This document shows, in pieces, positions 32,320 through 44,386 of a DNA stretch of 64,000 nucleotides. The stretch covers positions 7,877,526-7,941,525 of the forward strand of contig CM068321.1 in the NCBI GenBank assembly GCA_034766995.1, given 5' to 3'. Source of the stretch: Acanthacorydalis orientalis (lineage: Eukaryota > Arthropoda > Insecta > Megaloptera > Corydalidae). Positions within the stretch are counted from its first letter, which is position 1, and each line of letters opens with the position of its first letter. The position numbers were made by a program, and so were the translations under genes. The notes under the pieces are model-generated. The model made no database searches, was not told the origin of the DNA, and saw nothing but the letters and a program-made list of their open reading frames with translations.

Positions 32320-32475
32320 CTTCTTCCATCTCACAAACCACAAAAAATATTTCTGATCAAATATGTTTTCAATAAATTTTATTGTTCTTTTACGCATTTT
32401 GATGGCAATGTCTTGAGCAAATATCAAAAAAGATCAATTATAATTTATTAAATATTTTTAATCAGAACATTTTTT
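32320..32475. repeat. Palindromic AT-rich repeat (MITE-like)
   Basis: The left arm at 32350-32391 (TTTCTGATCAAATATG, TTTTCAATAAATTTTATTG) is mirrored by the right arm at 32427-32470, whose reverse complement reads GTTCTGATTAAAAATA, TTTAATAAATTATAATTG. The arms are about 70 percent alike with a spacer of about 35 bp. Flanking CATCTCACAAACCACAAAAA recurs at 40459 (CATCTTACAAACAACAAAAA), so two members share sequence outside the palindrome too. Confidence 0.5.
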
Positions 32476-32981
32476 TTTTGATTTCGGGACAAAAAAATAA
32501 TTTATTTGTAAAAGCGAATTTATTCACGGCGATGGAACTATATTTTAACAAAATGTTTTCTCTCTTACAATGTCTTTTTTTTCAATAAAACCAGTATTTT
32601 TATTTTCTTATAGTATGTTATTTATTACTTATTTACTGTTAATAAAGAAAACACAATCGTTTAATAAGTATAATAGTTTTAGAATGCAGTAAGTATAAAA
32701 ATATAAAGAAAGAATATGAAATTTAAAATTTTTAATGCATATCGGTTAACAAATCTATTCAAAAAGCATTGTTGAAAGGGAACTTGTAAAATAATCAATA
32801 CACTTTGTAAAATAAAAAATCGAATTTACACTTTAGCATCGTATAAGAGAAATTAATAAACTGGCGTTCTAAATAAACATGAAGATCTTTAGAAAAGTCC
32901 ATTATTTCTAAGATATTTTTTATCTGACATTTTCAAATATAAAAATAGTATAAAATGTATGAAAATCTCCAATTAAAAATA
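32476..32981. other. AT-rich sequence, nothing recognised
   Basis: No coding or element signal. Confidence 0.5.
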
Positions 32982-33719
<738 letters not shown>

Positions 33720-33721
33720 TA

Positions 33722-34630
33722 CGTTGGAAACTAAATAGTTTATATGTTTCAATAAACAAATTTATTTGTTATCATAATTTATCTTCGCACCGCACATAGT
33801 GGGCATTAATTTCTGTAATTTTAGAAAACATTAAATGTCTAAGATAATCCACAACTTTCTTGAAATTACACAAAAATGATCATCTTTATTTAGTTAATAT
33901 TAGATATAAAAATATAATTATATATATATATATATAGATATAAAAAAATGTCTTACAGCACAATCATTTATGTATTAAGCTGTTAATTTATATATCTTTC
34001 TTCAAATGTACATTATTTTTAAAATATTTTCTCAATAGGTGCACAAATACTTGAAAATTTTAAATCAAACATTTTTTCGGATAAAACAAGGGAATTTTTA
34101 ACAAAAAAAAAACGAATTTGAAGTAAAATAAATAATTTCATGAATGGTTTGCTTAACATTTAAGCAGATGATTTTCAATTCTTGTACTGAATAATGGATA
34201 AATAATGTAAAAATTAGACGCGCACTGACCTAGATATCGTACTAAAATAACCTAAATAAAATACACTATGAGTGTGCAAACATAGTGTACGAACGATATT
34301 TAAATTTCAGTGTAATTACATAGCGTCATATATACTTTTAACGGCTGGAACGCCTTTCTGTCATCAATTACGACACAGTTGTGTACGTACACAGTTTCGG
34401 TTCATTTAAACGTGTAATTCAACCTAGAAAATGTGTATAAAATGACGAGATTATTTTCACAGACCCACTTAAACTTGTCTCTGACACATTCACACACACA
34501 TGCATATACACTGTATGCATTTTAGCACACTTTACCTGTGCATATTTACATACATGACAGTTTTAATGTTGTATTTAGTGCATAAATATCAGTTTTCTGT
34601 CTGCTATATATAAATAAGTATTCGTATATG

Positions 34631-34637
<7 letters not shown>
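33722..34637. other. AT-rich sequence, nothing recognised
   Basis: Short (AT)n at about 33918-33936. GC rises slightly at 34320-34440 (AACGGCTGGAACGCC; a TATA-like GTGTATAAAATGACG near 34434), but nothing else marks it as a promoter. Confidence 0.4.

Positions 34638-34703
<66 letters not shown>
34638..34703. repeat. (AT)n microsatellite
   Basis: About 66 bp of AT repeats. Confidence 0.95.
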
Positions 34704-34706
<3 letters not shown>

Positions 34707-35109
34707 GTTGTCTGATATACTGTTATGAACAATCCAAAATTATTCATAATGTTTACAAATGTTTATTTAAAGTGTCATATTTTTTTCAAAAATTGAATCT
34801 GATTAATTAAATAAGGTATTATAAATAATATGATATTATTTTTTTAAGAAAAACTATAGATAACCAATTAGAATTATCTAATAATTAGTAAAATATCACA
34901 ATTTTAACAATAATAAAATAGGAAATGTTCGTAAATGAATTTTCACTCTTCCACAAATCACACTTATTTCTTTCATCAAAAATGTTCATTAGTTAATTAT
35001 TTACTGACTAGATTCGGTCAGAAATATTCAGACACACTCAAGCCAATTTTTAATAAGTGGAGGGAGAAACTAATGGTATGATTTTTGAAATTTTTTTCCC
35101 GGCCATCAC

Positions 35110-35290
35110 AGACATTTAAAGACAATCAAAAAAATTTCAAATTCCATTCACTACTAGCAATTAAGAAATCGCGGGTAACTACCGGCAACGGTAAAGGCAC
35201 CGCCTTGACTCTAAGTATCAAACCGGCCCCACAAGGCCATTTATCTTAAATCTGGATTAATAAAATATTTTTGAATTTGAATTTGAATAG
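35110..35290 (+). mobile_element. Candidate LINE 3' end with (TTGAAT)n tail
   Basis: GC-richer segment (CGGGTAACTACCGGCAACGG, AAAGGCACCGCCTTGACTC, CCGGCCCCACAAGGCC) followed by AATAAAATATTTTTGAATTT and more GAATTTGAAT. A unique GC-richer 3' untranslated region ending in a short tandem tail of this type is characteristic of CR1/L2/Jockey-like LINEs. The insertion is 5'-truncated with no coding part. Confidence 0.5.
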
Positions 35291-35813
35291 TGGTATGATC
35301 TGATGTGACCATCAGTTGTGAATTCACTGGCGTTGAGTATCGCAATTTCATTTCTTTCGAAAATTGTGATAGATTTTGTAATTGATTTGTGTTAAGACCT
35401 GAATAATAGTCATTGTACAATAAAATCTACAAATTAATGTACAAAAAAATTATACCGTTAAGCTGTGAGCTTAACCATTGTGAAGTTAGATGTTTATGGA
35501 CGTGTCTCTCCATCATTGTTGATTTTTCCCTTATTGAAATAGTTTCTTCTGTATAAGTAATAATGATAAAATTTTAAAATATAATTCGTTCAACAGTTAG
35601 TGGAATTATTGACCGTTAAAAGTGTTTCGTGCAAAATAACAATGGAAATTAAAAAGAAATACTGAGATACTGAAACTCAGATACTAAGGAATCTTAGTAT
35701 CTGAACGGATAACCTGCTCCACTCGTACATTGCTGTATTTACCCTTACCTCGGTGAGGGTAATAGTAGAGATAAATTTGCGAGACTACAAGTCAGTATGC
35801 TTAAGACCTTATA

Positions 35814-35816
<3 letters not shown>
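35291..35816. other. Unclassified sequence
   Basis: No coding or element signal. A short direct repeat (GATACTGAAACTCAGATACT) lies near 35664. Confidence 0.45.

Positions 35817-35869
<53 letters not shown>
35817..35869. repeat. (AT)n microsatellite
   Basis: About 53 bp of AT repeats. Confidence 0.95.
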
Positions 35870-35872
<3 letters not shown>

Positions 35873-35999
35873 CAAAGACAGTACGTTTTAGACTTTGTAC
35901 CGATACACATATAATTCAAATAAAGCACAACTTCTATTCATGTTAATTAAGTCTACTATTCATTTGAACAAGATACACTTATCATTAATTTAATAAGTG

Positions 36000-36790
36000 T
36001 GTGCAGTCTATTTACCACAAATCTGTAGAAAATTATTGCATCAAGTTATTATTATTTGCTTAGCGATTTTGAAGACGGAACTTATTAAAAAGCAGTGCTT
36101 ATATTTAGAATTTTGTTTTAAACATGGACAGACAGCGAAAGAACCATTCCAACTTTTGAAAAAGTACTTTGGAGAAGATACTCTGAGGAAGGTTACAAGT
36201 TTTGAGTTGTTAAAGCGTATTAACGAAAGTAGTAATTCAATCAAAGATGATGAAAGTTCGTGTAAATATTCAACGTATAAAACCGGCGAACAAGTTATCG
36301 AAGCTCGAGAACTTACCCGTGTCAATCAACGACTGACTGTAAGAGAGTCTGCAGAACAAATAGGCATATCAAACAGATGTTATCAAAACATTTTGACTTA
36401 TGCTTTGGGCATGAATCATGTTGATGTAAAGTGTATTCCTCACCTTTTTGACAGAAGACCAGAAATTTCCATTCTGGTTCGACAATTCTTGATAAAAAAC
36501 AGAATTTCTCTCTTTCCACACCCAACATACTCATCTGACTTAGCTTTGTCTGACTTTTTTTGTTTTTAAATGTAAAAAGTTGGTAAAAAGTTATTGTTTT
36601 CAAACGATTGAATAAATAAAAGAAAAATCTAAGACCGATCTATTATAAAAGCGATTCCCAAAAGTGTCTGTGAATAGTGCTTCTAGAAGTGTAAAAGACA
36701 TTGTCAGCGGTGTGTTTCTGTTGCAGGGTACTCTTTTGATGGGAGATATTTTAGTTTATATTTTTTTATAAATGAAATATAACGTTGTTC
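36000..36790 (+). pseudogene. Internally deleted mariner transposase with long open frame
   Basis: A 190-codon frame runs to 36569. ELIKKQCLYLEFCFKHGQTA, LLKKYFGEDTLRKVTSFELL and SNSIKDDESS form the first helix-turn-helix. ARELTRVNQRLTVRESAEQI and ALGMNHVDVKCIPHLF form the second half of the DNA-binding domain. The frame then jumps to RQFLIKNRISLFPHPTYSSD, ending LALSDFFCF with the third catalytic Asp and a stop. The part with the first two Asp is deleted in frame. Downstream pieces (EEIKEKSKTDLLKAIPKSVC, then KCKRH..RCV) match the mariner C-terminus in other frames to about 36770. The protein would keep DNA-binding parts but no active site, so it might bind its own ends as an inhibitor. Confidence 0.8.
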
Positions 36791-37109
36791 TTAGTACTTT
36801 TTCATCAAATTTCATATTTATGTGTATTGAGATAGTGATGATACCATCTTTAGAGAGATAAGGTGCAGAATGATTTTAAGGGACAGTAATTTTTGTATAC
36901 TTTAATCCTCTGAGGGTGATGGAAAATAGATTAAAAGTGTTTATTTTTTTTAGTAATTTTTCACTATTAAAAACCCATTAGGAGTTGTCTTTATCAGATT
37001 ACAATCAATAAAATGTATTTTTATTCTTTTTATTTTATATAAAAACAGGTACCTTTAATACATCATTTTAAAAGTTTTGTTTAATTGTTACAAAATACAC
37101 TTTTTCATA
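36791..37109. other. AT-rich sequence, nothing recognised
   Basis: No coding or element signal. Confidence 0.5.
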
Positions 37110-37450
37110 TCTTCTTCTTATTATTAAGCTAGGAGAATTCTTCTGTTGTTTTACCTGTCACTGGAGCTAGATGGATAAGGATTACTAGCTCTGTGCACAT
37201 CTCTTGGACGGCCATCCAGATAATTTTTCTCAAAGGTCATCCATTTTTATAAACGTGAGCAAGTGGCTATCCCATCCTATCCTTGTCGTTCCTGTTCCGA
37301 GTCATCTTGCGTTTTCCATGAACATTCTTTAGTGTTTGCGGAAGGTAGGGTGCTAATCTTTCCTTACAAACTTCCTCTTTTATCCGGGCTTAGGACCAAC
37401 AACAATTTCATTGCACTACCCAATCCATCCGACATAATTGCAGGTAGAGT
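37110..37450. other. GC-richer unclassified block
   Basis: Words such as CCTGTCACTGGAGCTAG, CTCTTGGACGGCCATCC and CGGGCTTAGGACCAACAAC are unlike the background and resemble the untranslated tail of a retroelement, but I cannot name a family. A frame at 37263-37481 without ATG-supported features is not convincing as a gene. Confidence 0.3.
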
Positions 37451-37668
37451 TTTTTTTATATTTAAAATTAAAATACTTTAAGAGGCATTATAAATAGAAT
37501 TTTATACATACTTTAATACTTATAAAAGTGATAGAGCGTACATAATTTTCTTTACTTTTGTTCTGTAGTTATTGCGCAAGTCATCGCTAAAATCATAATA
37601 CAATACAGTCTTAATGATGTGACTATTTACTTTCAGAAATAAATTCTATTCGCCTCACAACAATTTTA
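37451..37668. other. AT-rich sequence, nothing recognised
   Basis: No coding or element signal. Confidence 0.5.
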
Positions 37669-37710
37669 GAAAATGTTCAATAAATCATTATTGATCATTT
37701 TTGATTTTAG
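37669..37710. repeat. Dispersed AATCATTNTTGATT repeat, copy
   Basis: AATGTTCAATAAATCATTAT then TGATCATTTTTGATT. Nearly identical to the core at 13660-13695. Confidence 0.5.
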
Positions 37711-39894
37711 TTTGTGCACATTTCTATAGCGACTTCATCTTGAGAGCGTCAAGGCATATAATCGTTAAAATCTTAAAGACTTGGCAATAGAATAATAATA
37801 AGATCTGAAAATAAGTTGATTTAATAAAAATCTAGCAACAGAAATAATTAAAAAACAAACAAATAAATTTAAAAATAACGATAATATACACATTTTGTTT
37901 CTATTCTGTACATGAAATTTCCGTTTCAACTCTGAAAATACTTGATACATTTTTTGGTATTTGATAATTATTTATATTCTTGCATACTCTAGCAAATAAT
38001 ACATTTAATTCTCTCAACCTTGATATCATTCGCTAGAAACACAATTCTTTTGAAAATTTATCATGAGTGAACAAGAGGCAATATTATTTTTCGTTTGTTT
38101 TTTCTATAATGTTTTTATTAACCGAAATATTAAATAAAACATTTATGACTTTTATATGATTCCTAATTTATATTTTATTGGAATATTTTCTTAAAAAATG
38201 TTATGAAATAGTGGTAGGCGGTTATTTGTTTCAGTTTGTGGGATTCTATTTTGATATCATTTAATAACATTTTATTTGGTTTCTGTATCAATAATATTTT
38301 TTTTATCTCGAATTAATAAATGAACGTAGGATTTAGAAACAAAGCATTTTCTTAAAAGCAATGATTAAATTGGCATATTTTTCTAGTATTTTTTTCTTCA
38401 TTTATGTAAACAGTAGACAAAATGTAATCGTTTTTCCTTTTTAGTATATATATATATATATATAAAATTATATATGTAGTTGAAATAACGTCGACTGTAC
38501 ATAACAACAGTATAAAGGAAAACGCTGAGCATATCAAGTTTTAAGCATATTAGAAATACTAAACTTATAATATGCAAGATATAATATTTATATTGACGAT
38601 TAATATAATAAATGCAAACTCATAATTCCATTCTAAAAATTCTAAATAGAAAATTCATAGGTATGCAAATGTTTTTCTTATAGATCTATAGCCTTTAAAG
38701 TGTAAGAAAGTGGAACAAAAATGGGGTAATACGACATGTAATGTTTATGAGTAGTCAACTATTGTCAGATATTTGTTGAAAGTGGAGTTTGTACATGTAG
38801 GATAGATGAAGATAAATTAAATATCCTTTAATGAGTTAGAATAATTGCACAATACAACAATGTCAATAAAGTAATAGTTTTTTGAAATAATTGGGAATAA
38901 TAAATTTAAACAAGTGATTCCTTAAATAACTGCATAAAAATGAATACAAAACAAATATGACACGTTTTACGTTAATTCTATCTTCTATCGAGAAAAAGAC
39001 ACAAGATATTGTATATGTCACCATCAGTGTACGTGATATCTTTGGTATTAACTGTGATTCTTCTACGATAAATAATTCGATATGCATCACTAAATTTGAG
39101 ATAAATAGCACATTTTTGTATCGGATTACTGAAGGTTTTGTATGCTCAGCTCATAATACAGTAGTATTACAATTCATAATAAACATAGGGAAGAATTAGA
39201 TGGTCAGAATCAACACTCGTTTGCTTCCCCGTTGAAGAAGGTTTTAGAAAAGGTTATCGAAAAATATTTTTCATTTATCAGTCTGTGTATGTGTTATATC
39301 TAAAAAACTCTAATAATAAAATCTTCACTTATTTCAAAACAGACTTGGTAGAAAAAATGTAAGGTTTTTGTAAGGAATATCATTATATACATAGAAGACT
39401 ATCTCTATAGAATACGTCTTTATGTCTGCGTACCAAAAATTAGTCACATTATCTGCGACATATTCCAGAAACTGAACATAGAACTCATATTACAATACTC
39501 TGGAAAATGTTCAAAAAAGATAAAAAGAAAATGACAACCTCTAAGAATTTGAATATTATTTATACTTTTACATCTTCCTAAGTGCTTTAAAGTATATCAT
39601 GTGGAATTAAGTTATTATATATTTTATTTTTTTTAGTTTAATAATTACACTGATATATAATATAGAATCCTGTTATTGTTTTATCGTCATATTTCTTTGG
39701 TTGGTGAGAATTTAATTATTAATTTTCTGTTCTACACAATCGGATCTTAATATTACTATAAATTAAATGTCATTCCTTGTCTACAGTAAATAACAAGTAC
39801 AAAACAAATGACTGAATGTATTAAAACGTTTTAGTTTACATTCCAGAAGGTCCATATTTATTCATAAGTGGATTTAAATTATTTATAATCATAT

Positions 39895-39942
<48 letters not shown>

Positions 39943-40455
39943 TTCATAATATAAATAAAAGCATTCATTAGAATTAAAATCGAATTCTAACTAAATTATA
40001 ATTCGAATTTTAATATAGATTAATTATTTTTAATACCTGTTAGTGACTGTGTAATGAAGTTAAAGGTTTTTTCAATGATAAATCAGATATAGTTGGTGAT
40101 TCCTGGAAGTGAACAGTGTGAAAAAGCTCTTTTCGTTATGAAATCATAAATAATTAAAAAAAATGCTAAGTAACCGTAGCTGATGCTTCTTCTAATTGCA
40201 GGTATTTTGTCATGTAACGATATTAAAAGTATATACTAATGGATTTAGTAAAACCATATATTCAAAACTAGTTTTTTATACGAAAAAATAAAAACAAAGT
40301 TTATAATTTATATAATAGCTGAGAGCTGAGATATGAAGAAAGTATTTTATATTTTTTCAAATACTCTAAAATTAGTTAAAATTGTTTAAAAATGTAATGG
40401 AATACAATAAGATTTTGAAACTTTGGCTAAATTCTCGTCCAGAAATGAATTATTC
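37711..40455. other. Long AT-rich stretch without recognised genes
   Basis: Short (AT)n tracts at about 38443-38463 and 39898-39938. Open frames of 60-80 codons exist on both strands (for example 38863-39111 minus and 38957-39199 plus, which overlap), but they show no domains, no compositional shift and no splice context. I see no transposon landmarks. Confidence 0.45.
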
Positions 40456-40630
40456 ATCACATCTTACAAACAACAAAAATTTTCGGGATCAAAGATCTTC
40501 AGTAAATAACTATTAATCATTTTTGATTATTGTAAACTGTTTAAAGATAAATATCATAACCATAGGAATACTTGTAAGCAACAATCAAAAATGATTCTTA
40601 ATCATTTAATGAACACTTTTGATTAGAAAT
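40456..40630. repeat. Palindromic AT-rich repeat (MITE-like)
   Basis: TAATCATTTTTGATTATTG (about 40513) is mirrored by CAACAATCAAAAATGATTCTTA (about 40579; 20-base core CAACAATCAAAAATGATTCT) with about 45 bp between. The left flank matches that of the repeat at 32320. Family members are also seen at 13639 and 37669. Confidence 0.5.
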
Positions 40631-40951
40631 AAATGTGTGACTGGTGAAGTAAAAAAATAATACTCTCGTGAATATGCAGAACAAGTATTTACTAATTTGA
40701 TTTATATGCACGAGTATAATATGTAATTTTTGTACTTCGCTTATTGTTTATGAATGGTTGTTGCATGTAAATAGTATACTTTTGCCATAAAAATCAAAAT
40801 AACGAAAATATAAAGTACAACACACAGAATACAACAATTTAAAAATTAAAAAAATATTTGAAATTGAAAGTATGGCAACTAAAGTAAGAAGTATTCGTAA
40901 TACAATGTACAATTATTTAAAATATTTATTACTTTTTTAATTGTTAAAATT

Positions 40952-40955
40952 AATA

Positions 40956-41008
<53 letters not shown>

Positions 41009-41021
41009 ACAGAGAGAGAGA
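40952..41021. repeat. (AT)n-(AG)n microsatellite
   Basis: AT runs with two ATAC interruptions followed by about five AG units, ending exactly at the terminus of the next transposon. Confidence 0.92.
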
Positions 41022-42323
41022 GTTTTCCAATAAGAACCTAATTTTTTAATTTGAAATAAAACAGAGAAATTTTGCTGAAATTTCTTTATTGTAAATAATA
41101 GTTGCGGGTATACTATCTATAAATGAAAAATAATATCGTGTAAGTGACCACCACGTACTTTCTTACAAGTAACCATTCCTTTGTTGAAACTTTAATAACA
41201 TCTCTACACAACTGGAGCTCTATCTCATCAATTACTTTTCGAATTTCTTCTTTTAAGACATAAATTATTTAAGATTATTCGTATACATCTGCTCTTAAAC
41301 GTGACCTCAAAGAAACTAGCCCAACGGTAATAAATCGCAGGATGTCGGTGGCCAATTAATGTCTTCATTTCTGGAAATAACGCGACCAGGAAATTTCGTC
41401 CTCAATAAATCAATTGTTTCACCAGCTGTGTGGCTTGTTGCACGATCCTACTGGAACCACATGTCTTCCGAATCAATATCATTCAATTCTGCCCATAAAA
41501 AAATGGTTAACATTTTTCGTTTTCTTTCTTCATTCACAATAATTGCTTTATCAGCATGATTCTCAAAGAATAAAGAACGAATGACTCCAACAGACCAAAG
41601 TGCGCACCAAACAGTCGCTCTTTCTATATGCAGGGGGTTTTCAACAATAACACTCGAATTTTCTTCACACTCAAGTTCATCAGTTTTTCTTGTTAACATA
41701 GCCAGAGTGTTTGAATTGAGCCTCATCGATAAAAATGGCATTTTCTAAAAAACTGTAGTTCCAGTATCCAATTATTAAATCTTCGACACAGTGAATGATC
41801 TGCTGACTTCAATTTTTGTATTAATTGAACTTTATAAGCCTTCAGCAATAAATTATTATTCAAAATATGCCATGTAATAATTTTTGAAAGGCCCAATTGA
41901 TGTGAACGTCATGGAACTAACATTTCTGGCTCTGCCGATACACTTTCATAAGTCAATGTTTTCTTCAACACTGCGTACACGTATTGGTGTCTCTTTATCC
42001 CATCCAGTCTCTTCAAATTTATTCAATAATCGAAGAATTGTTAATTGTATGGACTAACATATTAAGAATAAATACCATATAATTTAAGAAATGTACTTTT
42101 TATAGAACGACCATTTTCATAACACATTACAACAGTATTACTTCAATGCATTATTTTATTGTATACGAAGCTATAACTAAAAATGGCAATGTCAAAACTA
42201 ACAAACGTACAAAAACAATGCAGGTATCCGTTTGACTTCTGTGAAATATATCCCCTTAATAATCCATTATCCCCATATTAATCCAAAAATATCCCCTTAA
42301 AAAATTGCATCATTATTGAAAAC
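41022..42323 (-). mobile_element. DUF4817-type Tc1/mariner relative, decayed full-length copy
   Basis: The ends are imperfect inverted repeats: GTTTTCCAATAAGAACCTAA on the left, GTTTTCAATAATGATGCAAT read inward on the right, both followed by a T run. On the minus strand IFIDEAQFKHSGYVNKKN carries the first catalytic Asp (codon 41725-41727). IERATVWCALWSVGVIRSLF and MLTIFLWAELNDIDSEDMWF follow in frame, then a stop replaces the residue before DRATSHTAGETIDLL (second Asp kept). INWPPTSCDLLPLG has lost the third Asp of the family motif SCDLTPLDFFLWG. This is the transposase group with a DUF4817-type N-terminal helix-turn-helix that is widespread in insects. Frame breaks make it inactive. The next mariner begins five bases after its end. 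Confidence 0.85.
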
Positions 42324-42522
42324 CCCTTTACGAGGTCAGACAATTAAGTAATGCGACCGATTTTTTTTCTCGGCCTGTGGTAACACTGCGAACCTGTAAC
42401 TCCGCCACCGTAATAGCAGATCCCTACTCTCTCGATTGAGATCTTAACCACCCTCGTACGATCATTTCTTCGCCAGCTGTTTAGTGTTTTGTAACAACGC
42501 GCGAGTAGTGCATGTCACGAAA

Positions 42523-42735
42523 ATGGAACAGAGAAATTTAGAGCAACGGTGCGCGATAAAATTTTGTGCAAAACTCGGCGAAACCGCGACAGAAACTTAT
42601 GAAAAAGTGCTTAAAGTGTATGGTAGTGATGCCCTGAGTCGTAGTCAGGTGCTTCGGTGGCATGCCGATTTTAAAAAAGGCCATTTTAAAAAAGGCCGTG
42701 AGAGCGTCAAAGACGAGGCGCGGAGTCCAAAGTGA
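42523..42735 (+). pseudogene. Mariner transposase, N-terminal piece
   Basis: Seventy codons covering the first helix-turn-helix of a mariner transposase of the group with FCxKLGETATETYEKL near its start. A 15-bp tandem duplication makes DFKKGHFKKGHFKKGRESV out of the ancestral FKKGRESV pattern; the DNA shows two copies of GGCCATTTTAAAAAA-like sequence at about 42675-42700. The frame ends at the edge of the internal deletion (ARSPK, stop). It overlaps the start of the next piece by a few bases in another frame. A truncated product could still bind the element's ends. Confidence 0.85.
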
Positions 42736-43216
42736 AAACCATGTTGATTTGCTTCTTCGACAGCAAAGGGGTGGTTCACAAAGAGTCCGTACCACCTGGA
42801 CAAACCGTAAATCAAGTATTCTACCGCAATGTGCTCGAAAAATTAAGAAAAAGGGTGCTCAGAGTGCGTTCAGAGATCGCGAAGACTTGGGTTATGCATC
42901 ACGACAATGCTCCCTGTCACAGTGCGTTCAGTGTCTCTCAGTTTTTGGCGTCTAAAGGCACGCAACGTTACCACAACCGCCCTATTCACCGGACATGTCA
43001 CCCTGCGACTTTTTCCTATTCCCCCATATGAAAAAATTCGTCAAAGGTCGACATTTTGACTCCGTTGAAGATATCCAAGAATCTGTGACGAGGGTACTCG
43101 GAGAGGTCCCACAAGAAGTGTTCCAGAATTGTTACGAAAACTGGAAAACTCGCTGGAATAAGTGTATAGATGCGGGAGGGGACTACTTTGAAGAGGGTCG
43201 CAGCGATGTACCTTAA
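42732..43216 (+). pseudogene. Mariner transposase, catalytic C-terminal piece
   Basis: MLICFFDSKGVVHKESVPPG, then TVNQVFYRNVLEKLRKRV, then WVMHHDNAPCHSAFSVSQFL with the second catalytic Asp. A one-base frameshift near 42975 separates it from MSPCDFFLFPHMKKFVKGRH, which has the third Asp, and from EVFQNCYENWKTRWNKCI, ending GGDYFEEGRSDVP and a stop at 43216. The first catalytic Asp (GDETW region) is absent because of the internal deletion. Apart from that deletion and the single frameshift the sequence is well preserved, supporting a recent origin. Confidence 0.88.
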
Positions 43217-43274
43217 TTTTTAAATATACTCGATTTTTGAATTTTGTCGCATTACTTAATTGTCTGACCTCGTA

Positions 43275-44112
43275 ACATATATACATTTGTATATATATTT
43301 ATATATATATAAAATTCTTCCTTATTTTTATTATAAATATATAATTAATTATTATACATCAATTATTGTGTTACTACTGTATTAAAATCTAAGCATACAA
43401 AAACTTTAGCAGTCCGACCAAAAAATGAGTACTTTATCGTAAATTGAGTGCTATGGGTCTAGTTCTTTATCCTAGCAGAGTGACAGTCAAACTATATATA
43501 TATATATATATTAATAGTAATTTTTTTCATCAATCACATTAGAATATCTCAATGTTTATAAATGATCACAATACGGTAATGATTTTGTTTTGTTTATATA
43601 ATGAGAACACAAGTTTTGAACAGGGCATACAGAATTTTCTATCATTTTACGTTATCAAAAACAGAAAATTAATGATAATCTTACCATATTCACATTTTGA
43701 GTGAATTCTAAATAAGTATTAAAATTATAAGAATTTAAATAAATAATAATAACTGTCACTAACGTTTTCACGCAAATATCCCAGTGTTTTGAATATTAAT
43801 TTTTTTAAAAATGACAAAATTAAAGCAAAACAAAGCATAAATGATATACATGTACGTTTGTAGATAAAAAAATATATATTCTAATAAAAACAAATTTTAT
43901 TACAATTGATACAGAATTAATCAAATGTTTTCTAAGAATATCATTTTATATGACAAGAATTGCTAACTTAACGATTTATTTATAAATAAAATCAGATTCT
44001 TCGATTATAGATATAATAATCGTTTAGATAAGGTACATTTTGGTACTATAATCGATCCGTTCGGTTATGCTGTATTTGCAATGAAACCACTACGACTACC
44101 TACTACACGTGA

Positions 44113-44118
<6 letters not shown>
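43275..44118. other. AT-rich sequence, nothing recognised
   Basis: Short (AT)n at about 43493-43511. No coding or element signal. Confidence 0.5.

Positions 44119-44181
<63 letters not shown>
44119..44181. repeat. (AT)n microsatellite
   Basis: About 63 bp of AT repeats. Confidence 0.95.
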
Positions 44182-44186
<5 letters not shown>

Positions 44187-44336
44187 CCCTACGCTATCGC
44201 CCAATGCAATATATCTATTAAATTGCTGTTTATATCACAACATTTATATTATCTCGAAGTAATAATCCAACCAGTGGGAGGTTTCAGGCCAACGAACGTC
44301 ATGACGTTGATATTAGTGAGATGATTGTCACCTGAA

Positions 44337-44355
44337 TTATATATATATATTTATG

Positions 44356-44381
<26 letters not shown>
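44337..44381. repeat. (AT)n microsatellite, interrupted
   Basis: AT runs split by TTTATGT. Confidence 0.92.

Positions 44382-44386
<5 letters not shown>

Larger units (their letters stand above)
42329..43274 (+). mobile_element. Young mariner with perfect 29-bp ends, internally deleted
   Basis: Both ends are identical inverted repeats of 29 bp beginning TACGAGGTCAGACAATTAAG and continuing TAATGCGAC. The composition is much richer in GC than the flanks, as in a recent arrival. An ATG at 42523 starts MEQRNLEQRCAIKFCAKLGE and runs through the first helix-turn-helix (LSRSQVLRWHADFKKG) to a stop at 42735. The expected gene then jumps to KVKTMLICFFDSKGVVHKES, so the second helix-turn-helix and the first catalytic Asp are lost. 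See the two coding pieces below. The TA at each end fits a mariner target duplication. Confidence 0.92.

Noticed and set aside
38863..39199. Overlapping 82-codon minus and 80-codon plus frames
   Set aside because: Ordinary chance frames: no domains, no compositional shift, no splice context, and each is the other's antisense.
41359..41559. 66-codon plus-strand ORF
   Set aside because: Antisense shadow of the DUF4817-type transposase relic.
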